Below are positions 53,678 through 63,601 of a stretch of DNA of 64,000 bases, one piece after another. Position 1 is the stretch's first letter. Every line of letters begins with the position of its first letter. Source of the stretch: Caballeronia calidae (GTDB lineage: Bacteria > Pseudomonadota > Gammaproteobacteria > Burkholderiales > Burkholderiaceae); contig NZ_FCOX02000006.1 in NCBI RefSeq assembly GCF_900044055.2, positions 170,361 through 234,360 of the forward strand. The letters run 5' to 3'. The position numbers and the translations under genes are program-made. The notes below the pieces were generated by a model that was given only the letters and a program-made list of their open reading frames with translations, was not told the origin of the DNA and ran no database searches.

Positions 53678-56600
53678 TCACGCCCGCTCCAGCACCGCCA
53701 TCTCGCGCACGACCACGAGCAACATCGACAGGCTCGCCCCGCCGCTTGCCCGCAGTTCCGCCAGCAGCCGCGTATAGCGATCGATCGCCGCCTCCCGCTT
53801 CGCGCGCCAGCTTTCGACGATCACATCGGGTGCATCGATGCCGCGCGACTGTTCGAGCGCGCTGATCGTCAGCGCGCGCTTCAGCCGCGCAAGCTCCTCC
53901 ATCGCCGCGGCGCGTGCGAGCAGATCCCAGTGCGTCACGATCGGCAGCGCCATCGCCCGCTCGGCGATGCCGCGATAATCGAGCAGCGTGCCGATGCCGA
54001 AGTACACGCTCGCGACGAGTTCCAGACTGCGCTCCGAGCACGCCGCCACTTCCGCGCTGTCGAGCACGGCGGTCGCGATCTCGCCGCTCGCGACGCGCGC
54101 CGCGAGACTGCTTTCGACGCCCGAGTCCTCCAGCTCGCGCCGGCGCCCGTACCACGCGTCGAGCTGCGTCGCGGGCAGCAGCGCCGGCAGTTGCGGCGCG
54201 AGCCGTTGCGCCGCCTCGCGGCAACGCGCGAGCAAGCCCTTCGCCTCGTGCAGGCCGGACCCGTTGTGCTTCAGATGACGCAGGAACCAGAGCGATGTGT
54301 CGTCGAGCAGCCGCACGACATCGACGAACATGCGCGCCTGCGCTTCATCGGCGACGATATTGTCGAGCGCGTCGATGCTGTGCCACAGATCGTCGAGATC
54401 GAAGACATCGCGCGCCATCAGCGCCGCACGCACGATATCGCTCGGGCGCGCATCGGTCTCTTCCATCAGCCGATGCACGAACGTGCAGCCCACGCGATTC
54501 ACGAGCGCATTCGTCAGATGCGTCGCGAGGATTTCACGCTTCAGCGGATGGCGCTGCATCGTATCGCTGTAGCGCTGTTGCAAAGGCTTCGGGAAATACT
54601 CGGGCAGCATGTCGGCGACGAGCGCGTCTTCCGGCACGTCGGAGTCGAGCAGCTCGTCGTAGAGCCACATCTTGCCGTACGCGAGCAGCACCGCGCGCTC
54701 CGGCGACGTGAGCCCGGACTTCACCGCGGCGCGCTCGGTGATTTCATCATCGGACGGCAGGAACTCGATCCTGCGCTTCAGACGCCCGGCGCGCTCGAGA
54801 AAGCGCATCATGCGCGCCTCGGCATCGAGCGTCTCCGCTTCGTGACGCTTCGCGATGGAGAGCGCCTGCGTCTGCGCGTAGTTGTCCTTCAGCACGAGCA
54901 GGCCGACTTCATCGGTCATCTCGGCCAGCAGCGCGTTGCGTTGCTTCTCGGTCATCTCGCCATCCGCGACGACGAGGCCGAGCAGAATCTTGATGTTGAC
55001 CTCGTGATCGGAGCAGTCGACGCCCGCGGAGTTATCGATCGCATCCGTGTTGATGCGCCCGCCGTGCTGCGCGAACTCGATGCGCCCCAGTTGCGTGAAG
55101 CCCAGATTGCCGCCTTCCGCGACGACCTTCACGCGCAGTTCCGCGCCGTTCACGCGCTCGCCGTCGTTGGTGCGGTCGCCGACCTGCTGATGCGTCTCCG
55201 CGCTCGATTTCACATACGTGCCCACGCCGCCGTTGTAGAGCAAGTCCGCTTCGGCGAGCAGGATCGCGCGAATGAGCTCGTTCGGCGCGAGCGTCGCCGT
55301 GCCGATGCCGAGCGCGGCCTGCACCTGCGGCGAGATCGGAATCGACTTCGCCGTGCGCGGATAGACGCCGCCCCCTGTGGAGATGAGCGCGGCATCGTAG
55401 TCGGCCCAACTGGAGCGCGGCAGCGCGAAGAGCCGCGCACGTTCCTCGAAGCTCTTCTCGGTATCCGGCGACGGATCGAGAAACACATGCCGATGATCGA
55501 ACGCCGCGATCAGTTTGATATGACGCGACAGCAGCATGCCGTTGCCGAACACGTCGCCGGACATGTCGCCGACGCCGACGACCGTGAAGTCGGTCGTCTG
55601 CGTATCGAAGTTCATCTCGCGGAAATGACGCTTCACCGATTCCCACGCGCCGCGCGCGGTGATGCCCATCTTCTTGTGGTCGTAACCGACCGAGCCGCCG
55701 GACGCGAACGCGTCGTCGAGCCAGAAGCCGTATTCGTGCGCAATGGCATTCGCGTAATCGGAGAACGTCGCGGTGCCCTTGTCCGCCGCGACGACGAGAT
55801 ACGGATCGTCGGGATCATGGCGCACGACATCGGGCGGCGGCACGATGCCGTCGGGCGTGCGGTTGTCGGTCACATCGAGCAGGCCGCGCAGGAACATCTG
55901 ATAGCACGCGACGCCTTCGGTGAGAAACGCCTCGCGATCCGTCACCGGTGGCGGATTCTTCACGACGAAGCCGCCCTTCGATCCCACCGGCACGATCACC
56001 GTGTTCTTCACCATCTGCGCTTTCATGAGGCCGAGCACTTCGGTGCGGAAATCTTCGCGCCTGTCCGACCAGCGCAGCCCGCCGCGCGCGACGCGCCCGC
56101 CGCGCAAATGCACGCCTTCGACGCGCGGCGCATAGACCCAGATCTCGAACATCGGCTTGGGCTCGGGCAGGCCCGGCACCTTCGACGGGTCCAGCTTGAA
56201 CGACACATACGGACGCGGCTGGCCGCTCGCATCGCGATGAAAGTGATTGGTGCGCACCGTCGCCGTGATGACGCCGAGGAACTGCCGCAGAATGCGGTCT
56301 TCATCGAGGTTCGGCACCTGATCGAGCGCGCCTTCGATATCGGCGAGCACGCGCTCCGCCGCCGTGTCGCGATCTTCCATCGAGCCGCCGCGCGCCGGAT
56401 CGAAACGCACCATGAAGAGCTGCAGCAGCTTCTTCGCGATCAGCGGATTGCCGATCAGCGCGCGCTCGATATACGCATCGCTGAAGGTCGAGCCGACTTG
56501 TCGCAGATACTTCGCGTACGCGCGCATGATCGTCACGTCGCGCGCGCCGAACTGTGCGCGCAGCACGAGACGGTTGTAGTCGTCGTTCTCGATCTCGCCC

Positions 56601-58543
56601 GACCATACGGCCGCGAACGCGTTCTCGAAGAGCGGCTTCACGCGATCGATATCGAACTCGACATCGTCCTGCAATTCGAGGCCGAAATCGTGGATCCACG
56701 CGTTCGGCGCGCCGGTCGGCTCGATCAGATACGGACGCTCTTCATCGACGCGCACGCCGAGATGTTCGAGCATCGGCAAGCTGTGCGACAGCGCGATCGG
56801 ATCGCCGGCGCGATACACCTTGAAGCGGAACGCGCGCCGCCCCGCTTCGATCGGCCTGTAGAGACTCATCGAGAGGCCGCCGGGTTGCGTATGCGTCGCC
56901 TCGATCAACTCGATGTCGCGCACCGCCGTGCGCGCCGGATAATCTTCGCGATAACCCGCCGGGAAGGAATCGGCATAACGCTGCAACAGGCGATTGCCCG
57001 CTTCCTCGCCGTGACTGTCGATCAGCGCATCGGCGAGATCGTCCTGCCAGCGCCGCGCGACCTGCACGATGCGCGTTTCGAGCTCGCGCGTATCGACTTC
57101 GGGCATCGCGCCCCGGTCGGCACGCACGACGATATGAATGCGCGCGAGCGGCGATTCGGACAAAAGCGGCGTGAACTCGATGCTCTTGCCGTTGAACGCC
57201 TCCATCAGCACACGGCTGATGCGGCGGCGCAGATCGGTATTGAACTTGTCGCGCGGCACGAAGACGAGGCACGACACGAAGCGGTCGAAACGGTCGCGCC
57301 GCACGAACAGGCGCGTGCGCTGATGTTCCTGCAGACGCAGCACGCCGATCGCGATATCGAAGAGCACGTCTTCATCGGCCTGAAACAGCTCGTCGCGCGG
57401 ATACTGCTCCAGCACCGAGATGAGCGACTTCGCCAGATGCCCCTTCTCGAGAAAGCCCGCGCGCCGCACGATGTTCGCGCACTTGCGCCGCACGATCGGA
57501 ATCTCGGAGGTCGGCACGAGATACGCCGTCGACGTGTAGAGCCCGAGAAAGCGCCGCTCGCCGGTCACCTTGCCATCGGGCGACGTGCGCTTCACGCCCA
57601 CGTAGTCGAGATAGCCCGGCCGATGCACCGTCGCGCGCGAATTGGCCTTCGTCAGAAAGATGGGCGCCGCGCCCTCGATGATCGCGGCCGCGCCCGGCGG
57701 CAGCGGCGTCACGTCGCCCGCGGCGGGGGCGCGCAAGGTCTCGCGCAGAATGCCCATGCCCGAGCCCGGCACCCCGCGCAACGCAAAGCCGCCTTCGTGC
57801 TCGACGAGGTCGTAATCGCGGCAGCCGAGGAAGGTGAAATGATCCGCGACCATCCATTCGAGGAACGCGCGGGACTCGATGCCATCGGGCGTCGTGTCGC
57901 GCGTCTTCAGATCGCCGATCGAGATGCGCGCGGCCTCGGTGATCTTCGGCCAGTCCTCGACCGCCGCGCGCACATCGCCGAGCACGCGCGCGATGTTGTC
58001 GCGCACTTCTTCGAGACGCTCGGCGTCGCTGCAACGGTCCACTTGGAAATGGATGAACGATTCGAGCTCGGAATGGGTGTCGCCCGCTTCGCTGTGTCCC
58101 TGCCCGATGCGCTCGATCTCGCCCGAATGCGCGCCCTTGCCGGCACGCCACACGCGAAACACCGGATGGATCGCCGAATGCAGCGCGAGGCCGAGCCGGT
58201 TGAGCTCCATCGTCACGGAATCGACGAGAAACGGCATGTCGTCGTTGACGATTTCGACGACCGTGTGATCCGAGTGCCAGCCGTGCTGCTCCAGATTCGG
58301 GTTGTAGACGCGCAGCACCTCGCGCCCGCGCACGAACTTCTGCGCCGTCTGCCAGTGCGCCATCGCGGCGCCGTAGAGATCGGCGACGTCGCGGCTCGCG
58401 ATGTCCTCGACGTCGACCTGCTCGTAGTAATAGCGAAGAAGCGGCTCGATCACCTTGAACGCGGGTTCCGGCAATCGCCCCCGCGCGAACTCCAGAAGAT
58501 CGTTGATGAGCTGTTCTACCCGCGCTTCGTTCTTGACCAGCAT
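53678..58543 (-). CDS. gdhB: NAD-specific glutamate dehydrogenase, large type
   Basis: 1621 residues, the length of the 180-kDa NAD-glutamate dehydrogenases of Proteobacteria and Streptomyces. A long N-terminal part (about 1-700, ACT-like regulatory regions) precedes the catalytic domain, where GGLRWSDRREDFRTEVLGLMK and VPVGSKGGFVVK near residue 850 hold the dinucleotide/glutamate-binding Lys residues; a helical C-terminal region follows. It converts glutamate to 2-oxoglutarate and ammonium for catabolism, and is often allosterically activated by aspartate or arginine. The ATG at 58543 follows GGGAGGACACC; an in-frame GTG at 58600 is less likely. Single gene. Confidence 0.95.
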   Translation of the reverse strand: MLVKNEARVEQLINDLLEFARGRLPEPAFKVIEPLLRYYYEQVDVEDIASRDVADLYGAAMAHWQTAQKFVRGREVLRVYNPNLEQHGWHSDHTVVEIVNDDMPFLVDSVTMELNRLGLALHSAIHPVFRVWRAGKGAHSGEIERIGQGHSEAGDTHSELESFIHFQVDRCSDAERLEEVRDNIARVLGDVRAAVEDWPKITEAARISIGDLKTRDTTPDGIESRAFLEWMVADHFTFLGCRDYDLVEHEGGFALRGVPGSGMGILRETLRAPAAGDVTPLPPGAAAIIEGAAPIFLTKANSRATVHRPGYLDYVGVKRTSPDGKVTGERRFLGLYTSTAYLVPTSEIPIVRRKCANIVRRAGFLEKGHLAKSLISVLEQYPRDELFQADEDVLFDIAIGVLRLQEHQRTRLFVRRDRFDRFVSCLVFVPRDKFNTDLRRRISRVLMEAFNGKSIEFTPLLSESPLARIHIVVRADRGAMPEVDTRELETRIVQVARRWQDDLADALIDSHGEEAGNRLLQRYADSFPAGYREDYPARTAVRDIELIEATHTQPGGLSMSLYRPIEAGRRAFRFKVYRAGDPIALSHSLPMLEHLGVRVDEERPYLIEPTGAPNAWIHDFGLELQDDVEFDIDRVKPLFENAFAAVWSGEIENDDYNRLVLRAQFGARDVTIMRAYAKYLRQVGSTFSDAYIERALIGNPLIAKKLLQLFMVRFDPARGGSMEDRDTAAERVLADIEGALDQVPNLDEDRILRQFLGVITATVRTNHFHRDASGQPRPYVSFKLDPSKVPGLPEPKPMFEIWVYAPRVEGVHLRGGRVARGGLRWSDRREDFRTEVLGLMKAQMVKNTVIVPVGSKGGFVVKNPPPVTDREAFLTEGVACYQMFLRGLLDVTDNRTPDGIVPPPDVVRHDPDDPYLVVAADKGTATFSDYANAIAHEYGFWLDDAFASGGSVGYDHKKMGITARGAWESVKRHFREMNFDTQTTDFTVVGVGDMSGDVFGNGMLLSRHIKLIAAFDHRHVFLDPSPDTEKSFEERARLFALPRSSWADYDAALISTGGGVYPRTAKSIPISPQVQAALGIGTATLAPNELIRAILLAEADLLYNGGVGTYVKSSAETHQQVGDRTNDGERVNGAELRVKVVAEGGNLGFTQLGRIEFAQHGGRINTDAIDNSAGVDCSDHEVNIKILLGLVVADGEMTEKQRNALLAEMTDEVGLLVLKDNYAQTQALSIAKRHEAETLDAEARMMRFLERAGRLKRRIEFLPSDDEITERAAVKSGLTSPERAVLLAYGKMWLYDELLDSDVPEDALVADMLPEYFPKPLQQRYSDTMQRHPLKREILATHLTNALVNRVGCTFVHRLMEETDARPSDIVRAALMARDVFDLDDLWHSIDALDNIVADEAQARMFVDVVRLLDDTSLWFLRHLKHNGSGLHEAKGLLARCREAAQRLAPQLPALLPATQLDAWYGRRRELEDSGVESSLAARVASGEIATAVLDSAEVAACSERSLELVASVYFGIGTLLDYRGIAERAMALPIVTHWDLLARAAAMEELARLKRALTISALEQSRGIDAPDVIVESWRAKREAAIDRYTRLLAELRASGGASLSMLLVVVREMAVLERA

Positions 58544-58770
58544 GGTGTCCTCCCGAGGCTTTCGGTTGCGATGCCGTTGCCGCCCGCTCTTCGCGTTCAC
58601 CGGAGATTATGCGCCGGGCCGGGCATTTAGCCGCGCGCCGCTCATGTGCGCTTGCACAACGAAAGTGCACCGCGCGTTCCCGTACGGTAGCCGCGCCGCG
58701 TGACCTTTGCGCGACATCGGCTTTGGGCTATCGTCGAAAAACGGCGCATCGATCCGATGGAGGAACCGCC

Positions 58771-59196
58771 ATGCAGGACACGTCGAAAGAGACAGCGCAA
58801 CAGACGGTGGTCGCCGTGCGGCCGAAAGCGGAGATCGCGACGGTTCAGCGTCTGCCTTATTTCATCGGGCTGTCGGCGGCGACCGCGGGCGCGCGCGGCC
58901 TGTCGATGCATCTCGTTGTCGTGCCGCCCGGCGGACACGGCGAGCCGCATGTTCACGTCGGCTATGAGACCGGCCTCTACGTGCTGGAAGGGCGCGTCGA
59001 AACGCGCTATGGGCCGGGACTGACGGAATCGGTCGTGAGCGAGCCGGGCGACTTTCTGTTCATTCCGCCGGGCGTGCCGCATCAGCCGTTCAATCTGAGC
59101 GCGACGGAGCCGGCGCGCGCCGTGGTCGCGCGCAACGACGCGAACGAGGCCGAGCGCGTCGTGCCCTACGATCCGCGCGAAGCGCCGGCGCCTTAG
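58771..59196 (+). CDS. Cupin-domain protein
   Basis: 141 residues. One cupin barrel: GGHGEPHVHVGYETGLYVLEG (motif 1, His-x-His and Glu) near residue 50 and GDFLFIPPGVPHQPFN (motif 2, His) near residue 93, so a full metal site is present. Single-cupin proteins of this size have many roles (isomerases, dioxygenases, sensors). GGAGGAACC precedes the ATG at 58771. It overlaps the stop of the convergent LEA-type gene. Confidence 0.85.
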   Translation: MQDTSKETAQQTVVAVRPKAEIATVQRLPYFIGLSAATAGARGLSMHLVVVPPGGHGEPHVHVGYETGLYVLEGRVETRYGPGLTESVVSEPGDFLFIPPGVPHQPFNLSATEPARAVVARNDANEAERVVPYDPREAPAP

Positions 59197-59687
59197 AAGC
59201 CGGAAGCGCCCGTGCCGGGAAGATCGACGTAGCCCGTGTCGGCAAAGCGCGCGCCGCCGAACGCGCCGCCCGCGAGCTTGCCGCGCACCGCATACGAGAC
59301 CTTGGTGACGGTATCGCCGCTCGCGAAGCCGAACGCCTGGCGCGCGATCGACAACGCCGACACCGTCACCGGCACGGACAGCACGATCTCGCCGAAACGC
59401 GGCACGGAGCCGCGCTGGTCGCTCACGCCGCTGCCGAACGCGTGGCCGTTCAGGTCGAGATCGAGCGCGACGCCGTCGAAGTCGATCGGCGCGTCGTTCG
59501 GATTCTGCACGCGCAACTTCACCGCGAAACGCAGTTCGAGGCCCTGCCCTTCGAGCGGCTCGATGCCCGCGACGCTCACGCGCATCGCATCGTGGTTGAA
59601 GAAGCCCGCGCAGCCGTCGAGCGCCAGCATCGCAGGAAGGGCTGCAAGAGAAAGAACGAAGCGGCGGCGCGTGTGATTCGATTGCAT
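59193..59687 (-). CDS. LEA14-like (WHy domain) lipoprotein
   Basis: 164 residues. An N-terminal signal with a twin Arg followed by hydrophobic residues, and a lipobox LALDGCAG with Cys near residue 26. The mature part has the Water-stress/Hypersensitive domain features: LRFAVKLRVQNPNDAPIDFDGVALDLDLNG. This is a beta-sandwich similar to plant LEA14. Role unknown, possibly envelope stress protection. Confidence 0.82.
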   Translation of the reverse strand: MQSNHTRRRFVLSLAALPAMLALDGCAGFFNHDAMRVSVAGIEPLEGQGLELRFAVKLRVQNPNDAPIDFDGVALDLDLNGHAFGSGVSDQRGSVPRFGEIVLSVPVTVSALSIARQAFGFASGDTVTKVSYAVRGKLAGGAFGGARFADTGYVDLPGTGASGF

Positions 59688-59712
59688 GAGAACGTGACTC
59701 CCCGGTAGCGTG

Positions 59713-60228
59713 CTAGATGCGCAGCGCGTTCAGCAGCATGCGGCCATAGACATGATGAAACCAGACATCGTCGATAACGAAAAGCGCCGCACCCCACGCA
59801 GCCGCCACGATGATCAGATCGCAACGCCCGCTCTTCCACAGATTGAGCGAATGACGCGCGACGATCCACGGCACGCCGAGCGGATTCGGCCAGTCCGCGA
59901 AGAGATGCATGAGCCCGCCGCACGCGAAGCCGAACGCGATGGGCGCCGCCGGATGGCGCCCGAGAAAATGATACGAAAGCGCGAGCAGCGCAGCCCAGCC
60001 GACGCCCCAATGCGTGAGCGTGCGATGCGTGATCCAGAGCTTGCGCGCGCGCGTCCACCACGCGACTTCGAGCCAGTCGGGCGCGGTCGCGCCGACGACG
60101 CCCGCGAAGAGCGCGAGCACTCCCGAGAGCATGTCCGGGCCCGCCGCGGTGACCGGATGCGTCACGACAGCCGCCGCGATGATGCCCGCGGCCCATCCGG
60201 TCGCGTGATGCGCCTTGCTCGATGCCAT
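59713..60228 (-). CDS. YdjM-like membrane-bound metal-dependent hydrolase
   Basis: 171 residues. MASSKAHHATGWAAG begins with the His-rich membrane-entry motif of the YdjM/LexA-regulated hydrolase family; APDWLE, THRTLTHWGVGWAALLALSYH and MHLFADWPNPLGV supply the conserved acidic and His residues. Four or five membrane helices are predicted. The substrate is unknown. The ATG at 60228 is preferred over an upstream open frame. 25 bases separate it from the LEA-type gene. Confidence 0.85.
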   Translation of the reverse strand: MASSKAHHATGWAAGIIAAAVVTHPVTAAGPDMLSGVLALFAGVVGATAPDWLEVAWWTRARKLWITHRTLTHWGVGWAALLALSYHFLGRHPAAPIAFGFACGGLMHLFADWPNPLGVPWIVARHSLNLWKSGRCDLIIVAAAWGAALFVIDDVWFHHVYGRMLLNALRI

Positions 60229-60488
60229 GAAGAAGCCTGCCTTGTCGCCTTGCCGGGAAAGCGCGCAATGTTCGCACGGCGCCGGCAATGGGGGCCGGGC
60301 TGAAACATAAACTTACGGAATTGCGCGGGTCGAAACACGCTTGTGATCACATCGGCGGCGAGGCGGCGCCGCGTTGTCTAAAATGATTGCTAGATTGCTG
60401 CGCAATTAACGCTGCGGACGCCGCCCGATGCGCCCCACGCCCGCCTGCGCATTCAGGCATTGAACGTATTTATCTGAATCTGGCCGTC

Positions 60489-60995
60489 ATGCAACACCTG
60501 AAATACCTGAGCGCTTACCCGAACACGCTACAGGACAAGGTGCGCCGACTGATCGCCCAGCAACAACTGGGCACGTACCTCGACGCGCGCTATCCGAACA
60601 GACACGCGGTCCAGTCCGACCGCGCGCTCTACGCATATTGCTCAGACCTGAAGCAGGAGTTCCTGCGCGTCGCGCCCGCGATCGACAAGGTCTTCTACGA
60701 CAGCAAGCTCGACGTGCTGCGTCACGCGCTCGGCCTGCACACCGCGATCTCGCGCGTGCAGGGCGCGAAACTCAAGGCGAAGAAAGAAATCCGCATCGCC
60801 TCGCTATTCAGGGACACCGCGCCCGAGTTTCTTCGGATGATCGTCGTGCACGAGCTCGCGCATCTGAAGGAAAGCGATCACAACAAGGCGTTCTATCGGC
60901 TGTGTGAATTGATGCAGCCGGGCTACCATCAGATCGAATTCGACTTGCGGCTCTATCTCACGCATCGCGATCTGCTTCGCACCAAGGCGGCGTGA
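60489..60995 (+). CDS. YgjP-like zinc metallopeptidase (M48/DUF45 related)
   Basis: 168 residues. The zinc-binding HELAHLKESDHNKAFYRL block near residue 119 has HExxH and the downstream His typical of YgjP/DUF45 proteins. The upstream half (LQDKVRRLIAQQQLGTYLDARYP) is family-specific. No signal peptide; probably cytoplasmic. Substrate unknown. Confidence 0.87.
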   Translation: MQHLKYLSAYPNTLQDKVRRLIAQQQLGTYLDARYPNRHAVQSDRALYAYCSDLKQEFLRVAPAIDKVFYDSKLDVLRHALGLHTAISRVQGAKLKAKKEIRIASLFRDTAPEFLRMIVVHELAHLKESDHNKAFYRLCELMQPGYHQIEFDLRLYLTHRDLLRTKAA

Positions 60996-61011
60996 GTCTC
61001 GCTGCATTGCC

Positions 61012-61713
61012 TCACAAGGACCACGCGAGCGCCGCCGCGTAACCGGAAGGCGCGGCGAGCGAAATTGCATCGAACGCGCCCGCGCTCTGCGTGACCGCAT
61101 AGCGAACGCCGTCGCGCGGCAGCACCGAAAAGCCGTTCATCGAAATCGCGCCGCCGCCGATGCCGTCGCCGTGCGCCTTCAGCACCGCTTCCTTGGCCGT
61201 CCAGCAGTCGAAGAACGCGCCGCTCTGGGCGGCATCGCCGGGTAGCGCGTCGATCGCGCGGCGGTCGGCGTCCGTCAGCACGGCCGGCGCCAGCTCGCGC
61301 CAGCGGAATGCCTGCGGCACTTCCTCGATATCCGCCCCCACGCGTCTTCCGCGCGATATCGCGATCAACCCATGTGCGCCCGAATGCGATACGTTGAAAT
61401 CCGGCGCGTCCGGATGCGCGAGAAACGGCCTGCCCTTCTCGCCGGCGTCGAGCACGAGACTCGCGCCATCGGCGCCCGTCTCCGCCGCGAGCATATAGCG
61501 CAGCGCGCAACGCACGGTCGCGAAGCGCGCGGCATCCGCGTGACGCAGAAAGCGCGCCGCCCGCGCGCGCTCGCTCGCGTGCATCACCGCGAAGTACGCG
61601 CCGTCGAGCGGCGCGGTCAGATCGATATGAACCAGCCACACGCGCACGTCATCGGGCGCTGCGGCGGGAAGCGGAATCGGGGTAACGTCGAGGGGAATCG
61701 TTGCTTCGGTCAT
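61012..61713 (-). CDS. 4'-phosphopantetheinyl transferase (Sfp type)
   Basis: 233 residues. VGADIEEV near residue 119 (magnesium-binding Asp/Glu) and FFDCWTAKEAVLKAHGDGIG near residue 162 (W-x2-KEA signature) identify a Sfp/HetI-type enzyme. It moves phosphopantetheine from CoA to carrier proteins of fatty-acid, polyketide or peptide synthases. No synthase is in the window, so it may serve clusters elsewhere. The ATG overlaps the tautomerase stop (ATGA). Confidence 0.9.
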   Translation of the reverse strand: MTEATIPLDVTPIPLPAAAPDDVRVWLVHIDLTAPLDGAYFAVMHASERARAARFLRHADAARFATVRCALRYMLAAETGADGASLVLDAGEKGRPFLAHPDAPDFNVSHSGAHGLIAISRGRRVGADIEEVPQAFRWRELAPAVLTDADRRAIDALPGDAAQSGAFFDCWTAKEAVLKAHGDGIGGGAISMNGFSVLPRDGVRYAVTQSAGAFDAISLAAPSGYAAALAWSL

Positions 61714-62096
61714 TTGGGTGCGTATTGCGCCTCGCCGTTGCCGAAGGACCAGTTCTCCTTCTTCACTTCGACGAGGCTGATGAACACGTCCTCGCGCCGC
61801 AACTTCAGCCGCTCGTGCAGGCCATCGGCGACGGCCTTGTAGAACGCGCTTTTCTTCGCGAGATCGCGGCCTTCGTTGAGTGTGACCTGGATCACGACGC
61901 AATCGTCGGTGCGGCTGATGCCGAGATACGTGCGGTCGATGATGAAATCCGTCGCGCCATGCTCCGCGACGATCTGGAAGCGATCGTTCTCGGGCACGTC
62001 GAGCGTCGCGCGCATCGCGTCGTACACCACGTCGCCGATGGCCGCGCGATACGCGCCGTCCTTGCCCTTTTGCAGATCGATTCGAACGAGCGGCAT
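61710..62096 (-). CDS. Tautomerase family protein (MSAD/cis-CaaD-like)
   Basis: 128 residues, about twice the size of 4-oxalocrotonate tautomerase, as in the MSAD-type group. It begins MPLVRIDLQKG; after Met removal Pro1 would be the catalytic base. DDCVVIQVTLNEGRD in the middle and VFISLVEVKKENWSFGNG at the end are typical of this subgroup. It overlaps the phosphopantetheinyl transferase gene by four bases. Substrate unknown. Confidence 0.88.
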   Translation of the reverse strand: MPLVRIDLQKGKDGAYRAAIGDVVYDAMRATLDVPENDRFQIVAEHGATDFIIDRTYLGISRTDDCVVIQVTLNEGRDLAKKSAFYKAVADGLHERLKLRREDVFISLVEVKKENWSFGNGEAQYAPK

Positions 62097-62118
62097 CGTC
62101 TTCTCCTCTTGGATGGTT

Positions 62119-62925
62119 TCACCGAAAGTCCGGATGCGGCAACAGTTCCGGCAGCCCCGCGCGATCGACATACACGACCGCGTTCTGCTCGAACTCCGTC
62201 ATCAGCGCATCGGCGGTATCGGGCGTCGCGCCGAGCACGAAAAGGCTCGCCTCGGCCACCCAGATGTTCATCGGATCGATGCCTTCGCCGCGCAGCGCGT
62301 GCAGTCCCATTTGTCCGACGCGCTCGGTCAGCCTGCGCTGCCGCGCCGTGTTGTCCTCGGGCGCGAGCACATGGCCGAACGGATTGAACGCCGTGACGAA
62401 CACCGCGCTCCCGACGCCGTGCCTCGCGAGCAAGGAAGCAACGTCGCCATTCGTGACGCCGATTTTCATGTCGATGTCCGGCTGGGCATCGCAACCGTCG
62501 ATACGATAGATCGCCGCGCAATACGCATCGAGCGTCGCGGCGGGCAGCGTATGCGTGCGCCCGAGCACGATCGGCTGGCCATGCGGCGTGGCACGCGCGG
62601 CCTCGTCCCATTCGATGCGCCGGCGCGCGAGCGTCTCTTCGCTCACGCAGCCCTTCTGCGCGGCCAGACGCTCCAGCGCGTCCAGCCAGTGCGCGTAGTA
62701 GGTGTCGCCGTGGTCGGGATCGCCCGCGGCCTGCGCGTCCTTGATCGCGACGCTCAACGCATGCGCCCATTCCTTCCACGTGAACACGCCGCGCTCGTGC
62801 AACGCGAGCGTCATCGCGAAAGCCTGCGCCTGCCACGGCGCGCGAAACACCGGGCCGTCGTCATCGAACGGCAACTCGGGCAAGGCGGCGCGCAGTTCGT
62901 GAAGCTTCGGTTCGTTCGAATTCAT
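62119..62925 (-). CDS. Nitrile hydratase accessory protein fused to DUF3293 domain
   Basis: 268 residues in one frame. Residues 1-125 match nitrile hydratase accessory (activator) proteins: PELPFDDDGPVFRAPWQAQAF, TWKEWAHALSVAI, HGDTYYAHWLDALERL and a TPHGQPI end. These are usually stand-alone proteins of about 110-130 residues that help insert the cobalt. Residues 130-268 (LDAYCAAIYRIDG..., FVTAFNPFGHVLAPEDN..., WVAEASLFVLG) match DUF3293, normally a separate protein. The fusion is unusual. The start at 62925 is one base beyond the beta-subunit stop; an ATG at 62934 is possible. Confidence 0.85.
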   Translation of the reverse strand: MNSNEPKLHELRAALPELPFDDDGPVFRAPWQAQAFAMTLALHERGVFTWKEWAHALSVAIKDAQAAGDPDHGDTYYAHWLDALERLAAQKGCVSEETLARRRIEWDEAARATPHGQPIVLGRTHTLPAATLDAYCAAIYRIDGCDAQPDIDMKIGVTNGDVASLLARHGVGSAVFVTAFNPFGHVLAPEDNTARQRRLTERVGQMGLHALRGEGIDPMNIWVAEASLFVLGATPDTADALMTEFEQNAVVYVDRAGLPELLPHPDFR

Positions 62926-62926
62926 G

Positions 62927-63601
62927 TCACGCATGCGCCGCATCGAGATAAGGTTCCCAGCAATCCACGCAGACCGACGACGCCGTCGTGTCCTTTCCCC
63001 ACAGTGCCGTGGCATCGAAGCGCACGGTATAGAGCCAGTGCGGATGCTCGCCGTGACCGAGCGCGTTTTCGTCGGGAAAAACATGCGTGCCGCGCACGGC
63101 CACGATGCGCCCCAGCTTGCCGCGGCAATAGCGCGGCAGACGCGTATGCGTCGGCGGATTCATCAGCTTCGTGCGGACTTCATCGCCGACGGCAAAGCGC
63201 GCCGCCGATGTCGCCGGACGCTCGACCGGCGAGCCGCGCAACAGCGCCGCGCTCACGTCGGCGGCCTTCAGCACGCGCACGTTCGGCTTGGCCGCGGATT
63301 GCGCATGGCCGCTCGCGATTTCATCCGCGCTCGCCAGCCCTTTCGCGATGAGCAGCTTCTTCAAGCCCTCGAACCAGATTTCGTAATAGGTGCTGTTGAG
63401 ATACTGCGCGGGCGGCAGGCTCTCGCGCGCCGCGCGCGACGTGTCGATGTTCCATTGGCCCGTCGCGCCCATCGCGAGCGTGACGGCGAGCACGCGCCGC
63501 TCCCAGTCCGCATGAAAAGGCGATGCGCCCGGCGCGTCGCAGGCATCGATTTCGACGGGACCGAACGCCTGCATGCCGCCCATGTCGTGCGCCGCGTTCA
63601 T
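62927..63601 (-). CDS. Nitrile hydratase beta subunit
   Basis: 224 residues, the usual size. [16 protein letters not shown] is the beta-subunit N-terminal signature, followed by the helical part ([18 protein letters not shown]) and a C-terminal SH3-like barrel ([40 protein letters not shown]). With alpha it makes the heterodimer that hydrates nitriles to amides. The ATG overlaps the alpha stop (ATGA). Confidence 0.93.
   Translation of the reverse strand: MNAAHDMGGMQAFGPVEIDACDAPGASPFHADWERRVLAVTLAMGATGQWNIDTSRAARESLPPAQYLNSTYYEIWFEGLKKLLIAKGLASADEIASGHAQSAAKPNVRVLKAADVSAALLRGSPVERPATSAARFAVGDEVRTKLMNPPTHTRLPRYCRGKLGRIVAVRGTHVFPDENALGHGEHPHWLYTVRFDATALWGKDTTASSVCVDCWEPYLDAAHA

Noticed and set aside
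53501..58630. 1709-codon rightward ORF opposite the glutamate dehydrogenase gene
   Set aside because: A high-GC antisense shadow: very rich in Arg/His and without any domain, while the opposite strand encodes a full-length known enzyme.
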